A stretch of DNA of 64,000 nt from Arthrobacter sp. B0490 (GTDB lineage: Bacteria > Actinomycetota > Actinomycetes > Actinomycetales > Micrococcaceae). The notes under the pieces were generated by a model. It made no database searches and was not told the origin of the DNA. It was given only the letters and a program-made list of their open reading frames with translations. The stretch covers positions 248,001 through 312,000 of the forward strand of contig NZ_PJIR01000003.1 of the NCBI RefSeq assembly GCF_002929355.1, in the 5' to 3' direction. A program made the translations under genes and the position numbers. Positions 17,756 through 27,047 of this stretch are shown here, one piece after another; the stretch's first letter is position 1, and each line of letters opens with the position of its first letter.

Positions 17756-18412
17756 ATGCGCAAGACCGCCTCCGTCCTGGCAATCGCCGGTACCATCACC
17801 CTCATCGGAGCAGGTGCGGCAACGGCCGCTCCCGTCTCCACTCCGGCCTACGTCACCGACGAGACCGCCACCGTCAGCGACGGAACCATCGCACCGGGCG
17901 AAGCAGTGGTCTTCAGCAGCACCGGAAGCCCCTTCACCCCGGGCGAGCTCATCACCATCACGGTCGACCGCACGGACGCCACGCCGTCCGCTGCCGGCTT
18001 CGGTGCCGGTGGAGCTGCCTCGGCACGCGGCGGTCTCATCGTCCTCAACCAGATCGTCCTCACCGACACGGTGAAGGCCGATGCCAACGGCAACTTCGCC
18101 TACACGGTCACGCTTCCCGAAGAGGGCGTCTACACGCTGACCGCAGCCAACGCCGCGGGCAAGACTGTCACGCAGACCGTTGTCGTCGACGCCGCGAACG
18201 CTGTCGGCGGCACCACGGGCGGGACAACGGGCGGCACCACCGGCGGTACAACGGGTGGCACCACCGGCGGAACCACCTCGTCGGTCAAGGGCGGCCTCGC
18301 CAACACCGGTATCGATTCCGCCATGGTCCTCTGGGGCGCAGCAGGCATCGGTGCACTCGGCCTGGGCGCCGGCAGCATCGTGGTCGCACGCCGCCGCTCC
18401 GTCGAGGCGTAA
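17756..18412 (+). CDS. Secreted cell-wall-anchored protein with LAXTG sortase signal
   Basis: A 218-aa protein: signal peptide (residues 1-25, cleavage after ATAA), a beta-rich domain to about residue 146, six GGTT repeats (151-174), then a sorting signal with LANTG (181-185), a hydrophobic helix (188-210) and ARRR tail. LAXTG is the preferred signal of class E sortases in high-GC actinobacteria. The start at 17756 has GGGGAG upstream; an in-frame extension to 17684 lacks a signal peptide. No sortase gene is in the window. Expressed alone, between a dyad operator and a strong terminator, it may be an abundant surface protein. Confidence 0.85.
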   Translation: MRKTASVLAIAGTITLIGAGAATAAPVSTPAYVTDETATVSDGTIAPGEAVVFSSTGSPFTPGELITITVDRTDATPSAAGFGAGGAASARGGLIVLNQIVLTDTVKADANGNFAYTVTLPEEGVYTLTAANAAGKTVTQTVVVDAANAVGGTTGGTTGGTTGGTTGGTTGGTTSSVKGGLANTGIDSAMVLWGAAGIGALGLGAGSIVVARRRSVEA

Positions 18413-18432
18413 TACCTCGCAGTAGGAACGAC

Positions 18433-18472
18433 GAAAAGCCGGGCCGGAGCGATTGCTCCGGCCCGGCTTTTC
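18433..18472 (+). terminator. Intrinsic terminator of the LAXTG gene
   Basis: A perfect 18-bp stem (18433-18450 with 18455-18472) around a GATT loop, GC-rich in the core and flanked by AAAA on the left and TTTTCGTTT on the right. It can terminate transcription in both directions and closes the EPS locus. Confidence 0.9.
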
Positions 18473-18775
18473 GTTTCCATGCTCAGGTTCGGTCAGGTTG
18501 CCCTGAATCCGGAGGAAGGGGCCAACGACAGCTGGGGACGAAGTCTCGGTCTCAAGAAGACTCCTATGCCGCTGGCCCCAGTCCGGGACCCGCCTTCACT
18601 CGGGTGAGGGCATGAGCCCTGCTGCTGGACCACCCTTGCTCCAACAGATGCAACATTACGTATCCCTTGCATACCTCTCACGAGTACCAAGGGCTTGTCT
18701 TTGACTTGTATGTACGCGGAGTTGCTGAAAAAACTACCTAGCCGGGAGCGGCGACTACGCGCTCACCCGTCTCCA
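18473..18775. other. Gap between terminator and LuxR gene
   Basis: This 303-bp stretch separates two convergent genes. The reading frames in it have no ribosome-binding site and no family resemblance. It contains isolated CTAC words (ACTACC near 18733, ACTACG near 18753) but no full ACTACTTGC box. I see no gene or hairpin here. Confidence 0.5.
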
Positions 18776-21493
18776 TCACCGCTGCTCCTGGTCCGTCGCG
18801 AATTCCGCGGCGAGCTCCTCGCGCGTGGTGATGCCGAGCTTCCCGTAGATGCGGTACAGGTGACCCTCGACGGTACGCGTCGACAGGACGAGGATTCGGG
18901 CAATCGCACGGTTCGTGGCCCCCTCGGCAGCCAGCTTCGCGATCTCGCGTTCCCGTGACGTCAGCTCGTGGGAACCGCGCGCGTCACCCTCCTCATGGGG
19001 CAATACCCCCTCGAGCATGGACTGGCGCCGGCGCATGGCCCGCAGGGCGAGCCGCCGCGCCCGGACGTCCCCCTTGTCCGCATAGAGCCGCATGGCCCGG
19101 GCCGAGGCGTCGGCCGCGAGTGGGACCTTCTGGATGCTCTCGGCCCGGTCAGCGGCCATGAGGAGCGCATCCGGGTCCGCGGCGGAGAGCGCGTGCGCGT
19201 ACTCCGACACGACCTGTGCCTCCGCACCCTCGAACCGGTCCGCGAGTTCGGCGAGGCGCCAGGCCCTCGCCGTGTCCCCGAGTGCCACCAGCAGTTCCAG
19301 GGTGTCCTTCTCGCCGGCCGGGTAGGGCGCGGATCGGGCCTCCTCGGTGAGTTCGCGGAGCTGGGCCAGATCATGGCCGCCCTCGGAGCTGCCCGAGTTG
19401 GCGGCGGCGAGGTAGGCACGGGCGACGAGGAGCAGGGGCCGGCTGCCGGTACCCGACACCTTGGTGAACTCCTGCTCGAAGGCGCCGGCGGTCTCGTTCT
19501 CCCCCAGGGAATGCGCGCACCACGCCGCGACGCCGAGAGCGTACGGCAGCAGCATCTCGCTGTCGGCCTGCCGCAGCGACACGAGCGCGGGCACGAGGAT
19601 CCGCAGCGCCGTCCGGAACTTGCCGCGGCGCACCTCGAGGACGGCCTGCAGCACGGGAAGCGCGCCGCTGAGATAGCTCAGGTCCACCAGGGGCTGCCGC
19701 CGGTACTCGTCGAGGGCCTCGGTGGCCGTCGCGATGTCCCCCGACCCCATGAGCGCGCCGACGTACTGGGCCACGATGGGTGCGCGGAGATGCTCGAGCC
19801 GACCCTGCGAGCGGTCGACGTCGTCGAGCGCCGCCCGCAGCTCCGCCAGGGCAGCAGTGCAGAGTCCGAGGGCGCCATCGATCATACCGCGCAACGCCAG
19901 GACCAGGACCGGCACGTGAGCCGCCGGTGCTGCACTCTTCGACGACACGAATCGCTCGAGGGCCTCGAGTTCCGTGCGGGCCGTGGAGAACTGCCCCTCC
20001 AGGACCCAGCCGAGCAGGTGGAGAAGTGCCAGGTCCTCCGGGGCCGACTGCAGGTCCCGTCCGTCGACCGCATTAGCGGCTTGCGCGCCGTCGGATTCCG
20101 ACCCGGTGGCACTCAGCCGGGCGGCGCAGGCCTCCGCGATGAAGTGGATGGTGCCCGGGTCATCCCCGCGCCGCACGCAGGCCAGGGCCTTGAGCGAGGC
20201 GGCGTCGGTGAGCGTGCCCGGCCGTGCCGGGCCGGCCAGGACCTGGTCGAGCATGGCGACCGCGACCGCGTACTCCCCTAGGGTCACCCGGACGCGGGCT
20301 TCCTCGACGGCCGATGCCGCGTCTCCCGCCTCGACCTTCGCGGCACCCGCGAACCGCAGGGCGGATTCCGGCCGGGAGACGTGCGCGGCCGTGCGTGCGG
20401 CCTCGAGGAGGATCGTGGCGGGAACCGGCACGTTGGCGTCGAGGGCCCAGTTCAGGTACTCGATCCGCCCGTCCTGCAGGGCGGGCAGCGTGACGTCGTC
20501 GTCGAACACCTGGCGGCGCAGCTCGGCGCTCCGCCCGGCGGGAACCAGCGCGCGCAGGACCCGCGTCATCATGGGATGCGCCACCCGGAGCAACCCGGTG
20601 GGCGAGCCGGGACTGCGCAGGAGCCCCCGCCGCAGCAGCTGCTGCGCCACGGCGTCCTCCTCGAGCCGCGCCAGCCGGGCCGAGGTCAGGCCGCCGCTGA
20701 GCGAGACGGCCTCATAGGCAGTCCGCTCCTGCTCGCTGAGCCCCTGGAGCAGGGTCTTCGCCAGGTCCATCAGTGGCGGGCCGGGAGGATGGAAGCGACC
20801 CGTGAGGCACCACACGCCGTCCCGGAAGACCAGCTCGCCGGTGGCCGAGGAATGGTTGAGGAGGGCGCGCAGCATCAGCGGGTTCCCGGCACTCTGGCGG
20901 GCGAAGTAGGCCTCGGCTCCCCGGGTCACGGGCCCTCCCAGCACGGCCTCGCAGAGCCGACCGGCATCCGCGTCGGTCAGGCCCGAGAGGTCCACCCGGC
21001 TGATGAAGCCGTCCGTGTACAGGGAGAACAGCTCGCCCGAGCGGGGCGGTATGCCGTTCGAGAAGAGGACCACCTTGATGGTGCGGGACACCACCAGCTG
21101 CGTGAGGATGTGGCTGCTGTCGTCGTCGAGGTACTGGGCGTCGTCGATGATCATGACGGCGTCGCGGCCCTGCGACGCTTCCCGCAGGTAGGAGACCAGC
21201 GCGCGGAGGGCGGACAGGGAGGAGCGCAGCGCCTGCGGCGACGCGTCCGAGAGGTAGGCGCCGAGCGATCCGTAGGGCACGTCAGCGAGGCTCGCCGTCG
21301 CGCGGATGACGAAGCACCGCTTGTTCTGCCCGTCGATGATCGGCACCATGCGCCGGGCGAGCGCGCTCTTGCCCATGCCCGTCTCGCCGATGACGAGTGC
21401 ACCGTGCAGGTCGGGGTGGGACAGCGTGTGGACGATGGCGCCCAGGATGCGTTCGGTCCCCACGAGGGGGACCTGGCCGTCCTCGCGGAGCAT
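18776..21493 (-). CDS. Large ATP-binding LuxR-family transcriptional regulator (distal of pair)
   Basis: A 905-aa protein with an AAA-type ATPase (Walker A GETGMGKS at residues 36-43, Walker B around VMIIDDAQYLDD), a long alpha-helical TPR-like middle and a C-terminal LuxR helix-turn-helix (LTSREREIAKLAAEG, TRTVEGHLYRIYGKLGI). This is the large-regulator (LAL-like) layout. The start at 21493 was taken because it overlaps the upstream LuxR stop as ATGA, while the open frame to 21601 is inside that gene. The two proteins therefore are made together and have the same architecture, with Walker A at identical positions; heterodimerisation is an attractive guess. Confidence 0.9.
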   Translation of the reverse strand: MLREDGQVPLVGTERILGAIVHTLSHPDLHGALVIGETGMGKSALARRMVPIIDGQNKRCFVIRATASLADVPYGSLGAYLSDASPQALRSSLSALRALVSYLREASQGRDAVMIIDDAQYLDDDSSHILTQLVVSRTIKVVLFSNGIPPRSGELFSLYTDGFISRVDLSGLTDADAGRLCEAVLGGPVTRGAEAYFARQSAGNPLMLRALLNHSSATGELVFRDGVWCLTGRFHPPGPPLMDLAKTLLQGLSEQERTAYEAVSLSGGLTSARLARLEEDAVAQQLLRRGLLRSPGSPTGLLRVAHPMMTRVLRALVPAGRSAELRRQVFDDDVTLPALQDGRIEYLNWALDANVPVPATILLEAARTAAHVSRPESALRFAGAAKVEAGDAASAVEEARVRVTLGEYAVAVAMLDQVLAGPARPGTLTDAASLKALACVRRGDDPGTIHFIAEACAARLSATGSESDGAQAANAVDGRDLQSAPEDLALLHLLGWVLEGQFSTARTELEALERFVSSKSAAPAAHVPVLVLALRGMIDGALGLCTAALAELRAALDDVDRSQGRLEHLRAPIVAQYVGALMGSGDIATATEALDEYRRQPLVDLSYLSGALPVLQAVLEVRRGKFRTALRILVPALVSLRQADSEMLLPYALGVAAWCAHSLGENETAGAFEQEFTKVSGTGSRPLLLVARAYLAAANSGSSEGGHDLAQLRELTEEARSAPYPAGEKDTLELLVALGDTARAWRLAELADRFEGAEAQVVSEYAHALSAADPDALLMAADRAESIQKVPLAADASARAMRLYADKGDVRARRLALRAMRRRQSMLEGVLPHEEGDARGSHELTSREREIAKLAAEGATNRAIARILVLSTRTVEGHLYRIYGKLGITTREELAAEFATDQEQR

Positions 21494-24123
21494 CACTGCA
21501 GTGGAGTGGGAAGCAGCTCTGCGAGCTGGAGGCGGGAGGAGACGTGCAGCTTCGAGTAGATCTGGTAGAGGTGCCCCTCGATGGTCCTCACGGACACGCA
21601 CATGATGTCGGCGATCTCCCGGTTGGCGTAGCCACCGGCCGCGAGCTGGGCGATCTCGCTCTCCCGCGCGGTGAGGGATTCGAGCTGCGACATGGGGCCG
21701 CCGGCGGTCTCGTTCACGAGGACCTGCCGTGCCCGCTGCTGCACTTCGCGCACCGTCGACTTGTTGCCCATGGCCTGTGCCGCACTCAGCGCGGACCGGG
21801 CTGCGTCGCGACCGAAGTTCTGGTCCCCCGCCGCCGCCGCCAGCTCCATGGCCTGCAGGAGGACCTCGGCGTCGCGGTGTGCCACGCCCTTGGCGAACAT
21901 CTCACTGAGGCGGGCGAACGGTCCCTGCACCCTGGCGGCGACGTCGGACAGCTCGGCGAGTGCTCCGGTATTGCCGAGCCGCACGGAGCTGGTGAACGCG
22001 GAGAGTTCGAAGAGCGACGCTCCCCGTTCCCTGTCCCGCTGCCCGAGCACCTGCAACTGCTGGGCCGCTTCCGACTTCGCCTCCCGCAGGCCGAGGCTGG
22101 AGAGCTGCAGCTGGGCGGTGAGCCGCCGGACCATCCACGGCACGCCGGGCGCGGGTTCCGCATGGACGAGGAACGGGATGGCGTCCTGGATGTTCCGGGT
22201 CATGGTGTGGCAGAAGGCGATCGCCCCGGCCGCGACCGGCAGGAGGCGGTTCGGGTCACCGACGCGCAGCTGGTCGAACGCCGGCTTGAGGAGGGCGAGG
22301 GCGTCCTCCGGCTGGCCGTAGCGTGCCAGGACGAGCCCCAGGGCGAGCTGGACCGAGGAACCGCGGTGCGCCACCTCGCCGTCCTCGATGTCCAGGCCGA
22401 GCCGCTGGGATCCGGACGCCCAGCTTCCCGAGGCGCTGTAGACGGTGACGAGGCGGAGGTAGGCGATCTCGCGTGTACGGTGGCTCACTCCCCCGTGCTG
22501 CAGGCGGTCGGCGAGGTCGTCCGCGAGCTGGAGCGCATCGAGCTGGCTCTCCAGCATGGCCCAGGCCTCGCACAGCAGCGCGTCGCTGCTGATCTTCCGG
22601 TCGACGTCGAGCGGGTACGCCTCCGTGCGCAGGGCCAGCATGAGGTCGCGGGACAGTGCGTAGTCGCCGTCCAGGGAGGCGAGCTCGCCGCGGGCCAGGA
22701 GGATCTCGGCCCGGAGTGCGGCGGTCTCCTCCGGAGGGAGCGAGGTCGAGGCCTCGACGCGGTGCTCCGCGTCCCTGACCGGGTTCTCCACCCCCTGCAG
22801 TCCCAGGAAGGTGTGCAGGGCGGCGTCGGCGAGGAGCATCCGGACGGCATCGGCCGGCGCGGCCTGCTCCATGAGTGGAGCGGCGAGGGAAAGGGCGTTC
22901 GCGGCGTCCTCGAAACGGCCCGCGTCGGTGAGCGCCCGGACCCGCTCCGCCGCGACGGCGGCCGACGACCGGTGGGCGTCCTGGATCTCGGTGAAGTCGA
23001 CGGCGTCGCAGTACCGGCCGTCGGTCCTCGCGGACTGCGCGGCGGCAAGGCCGAGGTCGGCGGAGACGGACCGGTGGCAGCGCAGCAGCCAGCGAGCGTG
23101 CCGTTCCGGGTCGAGGTCGTCGATCAGCTCGGGGTCGTCCGCGAGCCGTGCATACAGTTCCTGCGAACGCGGCGCGGAGAGGGACTCGACGGCGCCGGCG
23201 CCCAGCACGGGGTTCGTGAGTTCCACGTACTCCTGCTTGCCGTGGCGGACGACGACGAAGCCCGCGGACTGCAGGGCGTCGACGTCGGCGCTGCCGGCGA
23301 TCCGGTGCAGGTCCGGGATGGGCAGGCGGCCCGCAAGCGCCAGGAGATGGGCGACGTCCCGCTGCCCCGCGGGCAGCCCGTCCAGCACGGCGGTGGCCAC
23401 CTCGGTGACCTCCGTGGGCACGGGGGTGCCGCCGGGCAGGAGCACCCAGGTGCCGTCCTGCTCGACGACGCGGCGACCGCGCAGTGCGCGGACGGAAGCC
23501 TGCAGGAACCGCGCGTTGCCGCCGCTCATCCGGAGGAGGAGGTGGACGCACTCGACGCTGACCCGCCCCTCCAGTTCGGCTTCGAGGAAGGCCCGGGCCT
23601 CCGCCGCGGTGAAGGGCGAGAGGTCGAACCTCTTGAGGGAGCCGTCCCGCCACAGCGAGGCGAACATGGGATCGGCGGCGGTGAAGTCCTGCGAGGTCAG
23701 CAGCACGCTCGCCGTCCCGTTCAGGACCAGCTGCGTGATGAGGGAGGCCGAGGACGGGTCGAGGTACTCGATGTTGTCCACCGCGAGGACCACGCGGCGG
23801 CCCCGCGCCTGGAAGTTGAGGAGTTCGGAGACCGCCCGCAGCACGGTGACGGGGTGGTCGATGACGTCCGTCTCGAGTTCCGAGAGCAGGAAGTTCACCG
23901 GTCGGAACGCCTGGTGGTAGGAGCCCTTGGAGCCCCGGATGCGCACGACCAACAGGTCCGCGGCCCGCGATGCCAGGGCCTGCTGCATGACGGCGGTCTT
24001 GCCGACGCCTGCATCACCCACCAGCACGGCTCCGACCGCGCCAGCCGAGAGGAGGGCCTCCTCGACCGCCGCGACCATGTCTGCCCGGCCCACGAAGAAG
24101 GGTGCCTCGGCCAGCCTGCTCAT
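21493..24123 (-). CDS. Large ATP-binding LuxR-family transcriptional regulator (proximal of pair)
   Basis: An 876-aa protein with N-terminal ATPase (Walker A GDAGVGKT at residues 36-43, Walker B region VVLAVDNIEYLD), a helical middle and C-terminal LuxR domain (LTARESEIAQLAAGG, VRTIEGHLYQIYSKLHVSSR). It is paralogous to the gene it overlaps. The ATG start has GGTGG upstream. The 277-bp leader region carries ACTACTTGC and related boxes, and the same box appears before another ATPase-type regulator at the left edge and before surface-polymer genes, so this pair may be autoregulated and control those loci. Confidence 0.9.
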   Translation of the reverse strand: MSRLAEAPFFVGRADMVAAVEEALLSAGAVGAVLVGDAGVGKTAVMQQALASRAADLLVVRIRGSKGSYHQAFRPVNFLLSELETDVIDHPVTVLRAVSELLNFQARGRRVVLAVDNIEYLDPSSASLITQLVLNGTASVLLTSQDFTAADPMFASLWRDGSLKRFDLSPFTAAEARAFLEAELEGRVSVECVHLLLRMSGGNARFLQASVRALRGRRVVEQDGTWVLLPGGTPVPTEVTEVATAVLDGLPAGQRDVAHLLALAGRLPIPDLHRIAGSADVDALQSAGFVVVRHGKQEYVELTNPVLGAGAVESLSAPRSQELYARLADDPELIDDLDPERHARWLLRCHRSVSADLGLAAAQSARTDGRYCDAVDFTEIQDAHRSSAAVAAERVRALTDAGRFEDAANALSLAAPLMEQAAPADAVRMLLADAALHTFLGLQGVENPVRDAEHRVEASTSLPPEETAALRAEILLARGELASLDGDYALSRDLMLALRTEAYPLDVDRKISSDALLCEAWAMLESQLDALQLADDLADRLQHGGVSHRTREIAYLRLVTVYSASGSWASGSQRLGLDIEDGEVAHRGSSVQLALGLVLARYGQPEDALALLKPAFDQLRVGDPNRLLPVAAGAIAFCHTMTRNIQDAIPFLVHAEPAPGVPWMVRRLTAQLQLSSLGLREAKSEAAQQLQVLGQRDRERGASLFELSAFTSSVRLGNTGALAELSDVAARVQGPFARLSEMFAKGVAHRDAEVLLQAMELAAAAGDQNFGRDAARSALSAAQAMGNKSTVREVQQRARQVLVNETAGGPMSQLESLTARESEIAQLAAGGYANREIADIMCVSVRTIEGHLYQIYSKLHVSSRLQLAELLPTPLQ

Positions 24124-24400
24124 CTCGCTACCACCCTGCGGAACGGGAAGGATAGCGATGGTGGGACGATTACGCCAGCGATTCGAGCATCCATGGGAAC
24201 ACTTCCTGGATTCGAAGAATGTATGGTTCCCCTCGAGCCTAGGAAGGCTTGCGACTCTCTACACGAGTAGCACTTACTGGAGTTCCACGCCACCTACTCG
24301 CTTTGCACCCGGGTAGTTACCATAAGACTACTTGCTAACCCCGCAATTAATACGTGGAATGCGAGTGCTCGGTTGCTTGCCAGTATGCGTGAAACCCCTG
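24124..24400. promoter_or_regulatory. Control region of the LuxR pair with ACTACTTGC box
   Basis: The gap between the prs stop and the LuxR pair contains ACTACTTGC at 24327-24335 and TACTCGC at 24295-24301 on the plus strand, plus a CTACTCG in the opposite direction at 24264-24270. The exact box is about 204 bp upstream of the LuxR ATG. Because prs ends here and is on the same strand, the LuxR pair is the only gene whose promoter can be in this gap. Confidence 0.55.
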
Positions 24401-25381
24401 TCAGGCGTTGCCGTCGAACAGGCTGGTGACCGATCCGTCGTCGAAGACCTCGCGGATGGCGCGGGCGATCAGGGGTGCGATGGAGAGCACCGTGAGCTGC
24501 GGGAACCGCTTCTCGGCCGGGATCGGCAGGGTATTGGTGACCACGACCTCGCGCGCACCCGACTCGGCGAGGCGGCGCGACGCCGGCTCGGAGAACACCG
24601 CGTGGGTGGCGGCGATGATGACATCCTTGGCGCCGGCGTTCTTCAGCACCTGGACCGCCCCGGAGATGGTGCCGCCGGTGTCGATCATGTCGTCGATGAG
24701 CACGCAGGTGCGGCCCTGCACCTGTCCCACGACCTGCTTGGAGACGGCCTGGTTCGGGACGGTGAGGTCCCGGCTCTTGTGGACGAAGGCCAGCGGGGCG
24801 CCGCCGAGGCGCTCGGCCCACTGCTCGGCCACGCGGACGCGGCCGGTGTCCGGCGAGACCACGGTGACGTTGTCGGCGTCGACCCGTGACCTGATGTAGT
24901 CCGCCAGCAGCGGGATGGCCATGAGGTGGTCCACGGGGCCGTCGAAGAAACCCTGGATCTGCGAGGTGTGGAGGTCCACGGACATGAGCCGGTTGGCGCC
25001 GGCGGTCTTGTAGAGATCCGCGACGAGGCGCGCGGAGATGGGCTCGCGGCCGCGGCCCTTCTTGTCCTGGCGGGCGTACGGGTAGAACGGCGACACGACC
25101 GTGATGCGCTTGGCCGACGCGCGCTTCAGCGAGTCCACCATGATCAGCTGCTCCATGAGCCAGTTGTTCAGCGGTGCCGGGTGCGCCTGGATGACGAAGA
25201 CATCGGTTCCACGCACGCTCTCCCCCGAGCGCACGTAGATCTCACCGTTGGCGAAGTCGTAGGCGGAGACCGGCAGGAGCTCCGTGCCGAGCCACGATGC
25301 GATCTCCTCGGCCAGTTCGGGGTGGGCGCGTCCCGAAGCCAGGACGAGCTTCTTCTCGCCGCGTGCCGTGATCTCACTCAT
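24401..25381 (-). CDS. prs: Ribose-phosphate pyrophosphokinase (PRPP synthetase)
   Basis: Makes PRPP from ribose 5-phosphate and ATP for nucleotide, histidine and tryptophan synthesis. The 326-aa product has the expected length and motifs: FANGEIYV, the DLHTSQIQGFFDGPVDHL segment, and the PRPP loop VLIDDMIDTGGTI. The ATG overlaps the glmU stop codon as ATGA, so the two are translationally coupled, a conserved actinobacterial pair. In a typical relative the L25 and pth genes would follow directly; here 22 kb of accessory DNA intervenes. Confidence 0.97.
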   Translation of the reverse strand: MSEITARGEKKLVLASGRAHPELAEEIASWLGTELLPVSAYDFANGEIYVRSGESVRGTDVFVIQAHPAPLNNWLMEQLIMVDSLKRASAKRITVVSPFYPYARQDKKGRGREPISARLVADLYKTAGANRLMSVDLHTSQIQGFFDGPVDHLMAIPLLADYIRSRVDADNVTVVSPDTGRVRVAEQWAERLGGAPLAFVHKSRDLTVPNQAVSKQVVGQVQGRTCVLIDDMIDTGGTISGAVQVLKNAGAKDVIIAATHAVFSEPASRRLAESGAREVVVTNTLPIPAEKRFPQLTVLSIAPLIARAIREVFDDGSVTSLFDGNA

Positions 25382-26907
25382 GCGTGGGTGCTCTCTTCTG
25401 TGGGGTTGCCCGAGCTCGGGGGGTCGCTCGGGGTGTCTGAAGGGGCTGCGGCTGCCGCGGCGGCGGACGCCGTGTCGGGTCGCTTCTGCGCCACCCAGCC
25501 GTCGATGTTCCGCTGCGGTGCGAAGCTCAGGGCGAGGTTGCCGGCGGGGACGTCCTTGCGGACCACGGCGCCGGCGCCGGTGTACGCGCCGTCGCCCACC
25601 GACACCGGGGCGACGAACACGGTGTTCGAGCTGGTGCGGACGTGGGAGCCGATGACGGTGCGGTGCTTGTGGACGCCGTCGTAGTTGGCGGTGATGTTGC
25701 CGCAGCCGATGTTGGTGTACTCGCCGATCTCGGCGTCGCCGGCATATCCGAGGTGGGAGAGCTTCGAGCCGCGGCCGATCGTCACGTTCTTGGTCTCGTA
25801 GAACGCCCCGATCTTGCCCTCCGCGCCCAGCACGGTGCCCGGGCGCAGATAGGTGAACGGGCCCACGCTGGCGCCGGCGCCGATCCGGGCTCCGCTGCCG
25901 TGCGTGCGGACCACGTGCGCGCCCTCCCCGATGACGACGTCGGTGAGGGTCGTGCCCGGCCCGACGACGGCGTCCCGCGCCACGGAGGTCCCACCGTGCA
26001 GGTGCGTGCCGGGCAGCAGCGTCACGTCCTCGTCGAGGACCACGGTGGAGTCGATCCACGTGGTCGCCGGATCGACGACGGTCACGCCGGCGAGCATCCA
26101 CTTCTCGATCAGGCGCCGGTTGAGCTCGGCACCGAGCGCGGCGAGCTGCACGCGGTCGTTCGCGCCCTCCACCTGCCAGCGGTCGGCGAGGACGACGGCG
26201 GCGACGCGTCCGCCGGCAGCGCGAGCGATGGCGAGGACGTCCGTGAGGTACATCTCGCCCTGCGCGTTGGCGGTGTCCACCCGGGTCAGGGCGCTGCGCA
26301 GGACGTCGGCGTCGAACGCGTAGATGCCGGAGTTGACCTCGCGGATGGTGCGCTGCTCGGGTGAGGCGTCCTTGTGCTCGACGATGGCCACCACGGTGCC
26401 GTCCTCGTGGCGCTGGATGCGGCCGTAGCCCGTGGGGTCGTCCAGGAGCGCGGTGAGCACGGAGACCGCGTTACCCTCGCGCTGGTGGACGGCCACGAGT
26501 TCGCGGAGGGTCTCGGGCGTGAGCAGGGGGACGTCGCCGTAGGTCACGACGACGGTGCCGCTCAGCGGATTGCCGGAGAGGGCGTCGAGTCCGTCGAGGG
26601 CCACCTGCACGGCGCGGCCGGTGCCGGGGACGTCATCCTGGTCGATGAGGACCGCCGTGGCGTCCAGGCCCGTTACGTGCTCGGCGACACGGTCGCGTTC
26701 GTGGCGGACGACGACGGCGAGTTCGCGGGGCTCGACCCCGCGGGCGGCGCGCAGGGCGTGGCCGATCATGGAGGTGCCGCCGACGGGGTGCAGGATCTTC
26801 GGGGTCCGGGACTTCATCCGGGTGCCGGCGCCGGCGGCGAGGACGATCACTGCCGCCGGGGCTTCGGCCGGGCGTGCAGCGGCGATGGAACCGTCATGGT
26901 TGCTCAT
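25378..26907 (-). CDS. glmU: Bifunctional UDP-GlcNAc pyrophosphorylase / GlcN-1-P acetyltransferase
   Basis: Produces UDP-GlcNAc for peptidoglycan and surface polymers. The 509-aa product has an N-terminal nucleotidyltransferase domain (LAAGAGTRMK at residues 23-32, then KILHPVGG) and a C-terminal left-handed beta-helix acetyltransferase domain (GPFTYLRPGTVLGAEGKIG, HLGYAGDAEIGEYTNIGCG). A disordered Ala, Pro and Ser-rich tail of about 40 residues is normal for actinobacterial GlmU. The ATG start has GGAG about 11 nt upstream. It is downstream of the tRNA-Gln gene and overlaps prs by 4 nt. Confidence 0.97.
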   Translation of the reverse strand: MSNHDGSIAAARPAEAPAAVIVLAAGAGTRMKSRTPKILHPVGGTSMIGHALRAARGVEPRELAVVVRHERDRVAEHVTGLDATAVLIDQDDVPGTGRAVQVALDGLDALSGNPLSGTVVVTYGDVPLLTPETLRELVAVHQREGNAVSVLTALLDDPTGYGRIQRHEDGTVVAIVEHKDASPEQRTIREVNSGIYAFDADVLRSALTRVDTANAQGEMYLTDVLAIARAAGGRVAAVVLADRWQVEGANDRVQLAALGAELNRRLIEKWMLAGVTVVDPATTWIDSTVVLDEDVTLLPGTHLHGGTSVARDAVVGPGTTLTDVVIGEGAHVVRTHGSGARIGAGASVGPFTYLRPGTVLGAEGKIGAFYETKNVTIGRGSKLSHLGYAGDAEIGEYTNIGCGNITANYDGVHKHRTVIGSHVRTSSNTVFVAPVSVGDGAYTGAGAVVRKDVPAGNLALSFAPQRNIDGWVAQKRPDTASAAAAAAAPSDTPSDPPSSGNPTEESTHA

Positions 26908-26975
26908 GAAGAAGCGCTCCTAAGCTGTAGCTGACCGGCGGGCGCCCCGGCCTGATCGGCCGAGGGCTCTCCCCG

Positions 26976-27047
26976 TTCCGCCCATAGGATTCGAACCTAT
27001 ACTCCACAGCTCCAAAGGCTGGGGTGCTGCCATTACACCAGGGCGGA
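26976..27047 (-). tRNA. tRNA-Gln (anticodon UUG)
   Basis: On the minus strand the acceptor stem TCCGCCC pairs with GGGCGGA, the T arm is ATAGG-TTCGAAT-CCTAT, the D arm is GGTGTAATGGCAGCAC (typical for glutamine tRNAs), and the anticodon loop CTTTGGA places UUG at positions 34-36. The discriminator is A and CCA is not encoded. It lies 68 bp upstream of glmU, a common Arthrobacter arrangement. Confidence 0.93.

Noticed and set aside
18493..18690. 65-codon minus-strand gene after the terminator
   Set aside because: No ribosome-binding site and low-complexity Gly/Arg/Pro composition.
21397..24270. A 957-codon open frame on the plus strand opposite the LuxR pair
   Set aside because: It is antisense to two recognisable LuxR ATPase genes, has Gly/Arg/Gly-rich composition without domains, and arises because high-GC codon use leaves opposite frames open.
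24401..26101. A 566-codon fusion upstream of prs
   Set aside because: The upstream part is an Arg/Gly-rich out-of-frame reading of glmU; prs starts at the ATGA overlap at 25381.
26976..27047. tRNA-Trp on the plus strand (CTCCAAA loop)
   Set aside because: The T arm TTCGAAT, D arm and acceptor orientation only make sense on the minus strand, where the anticodon is UUG.
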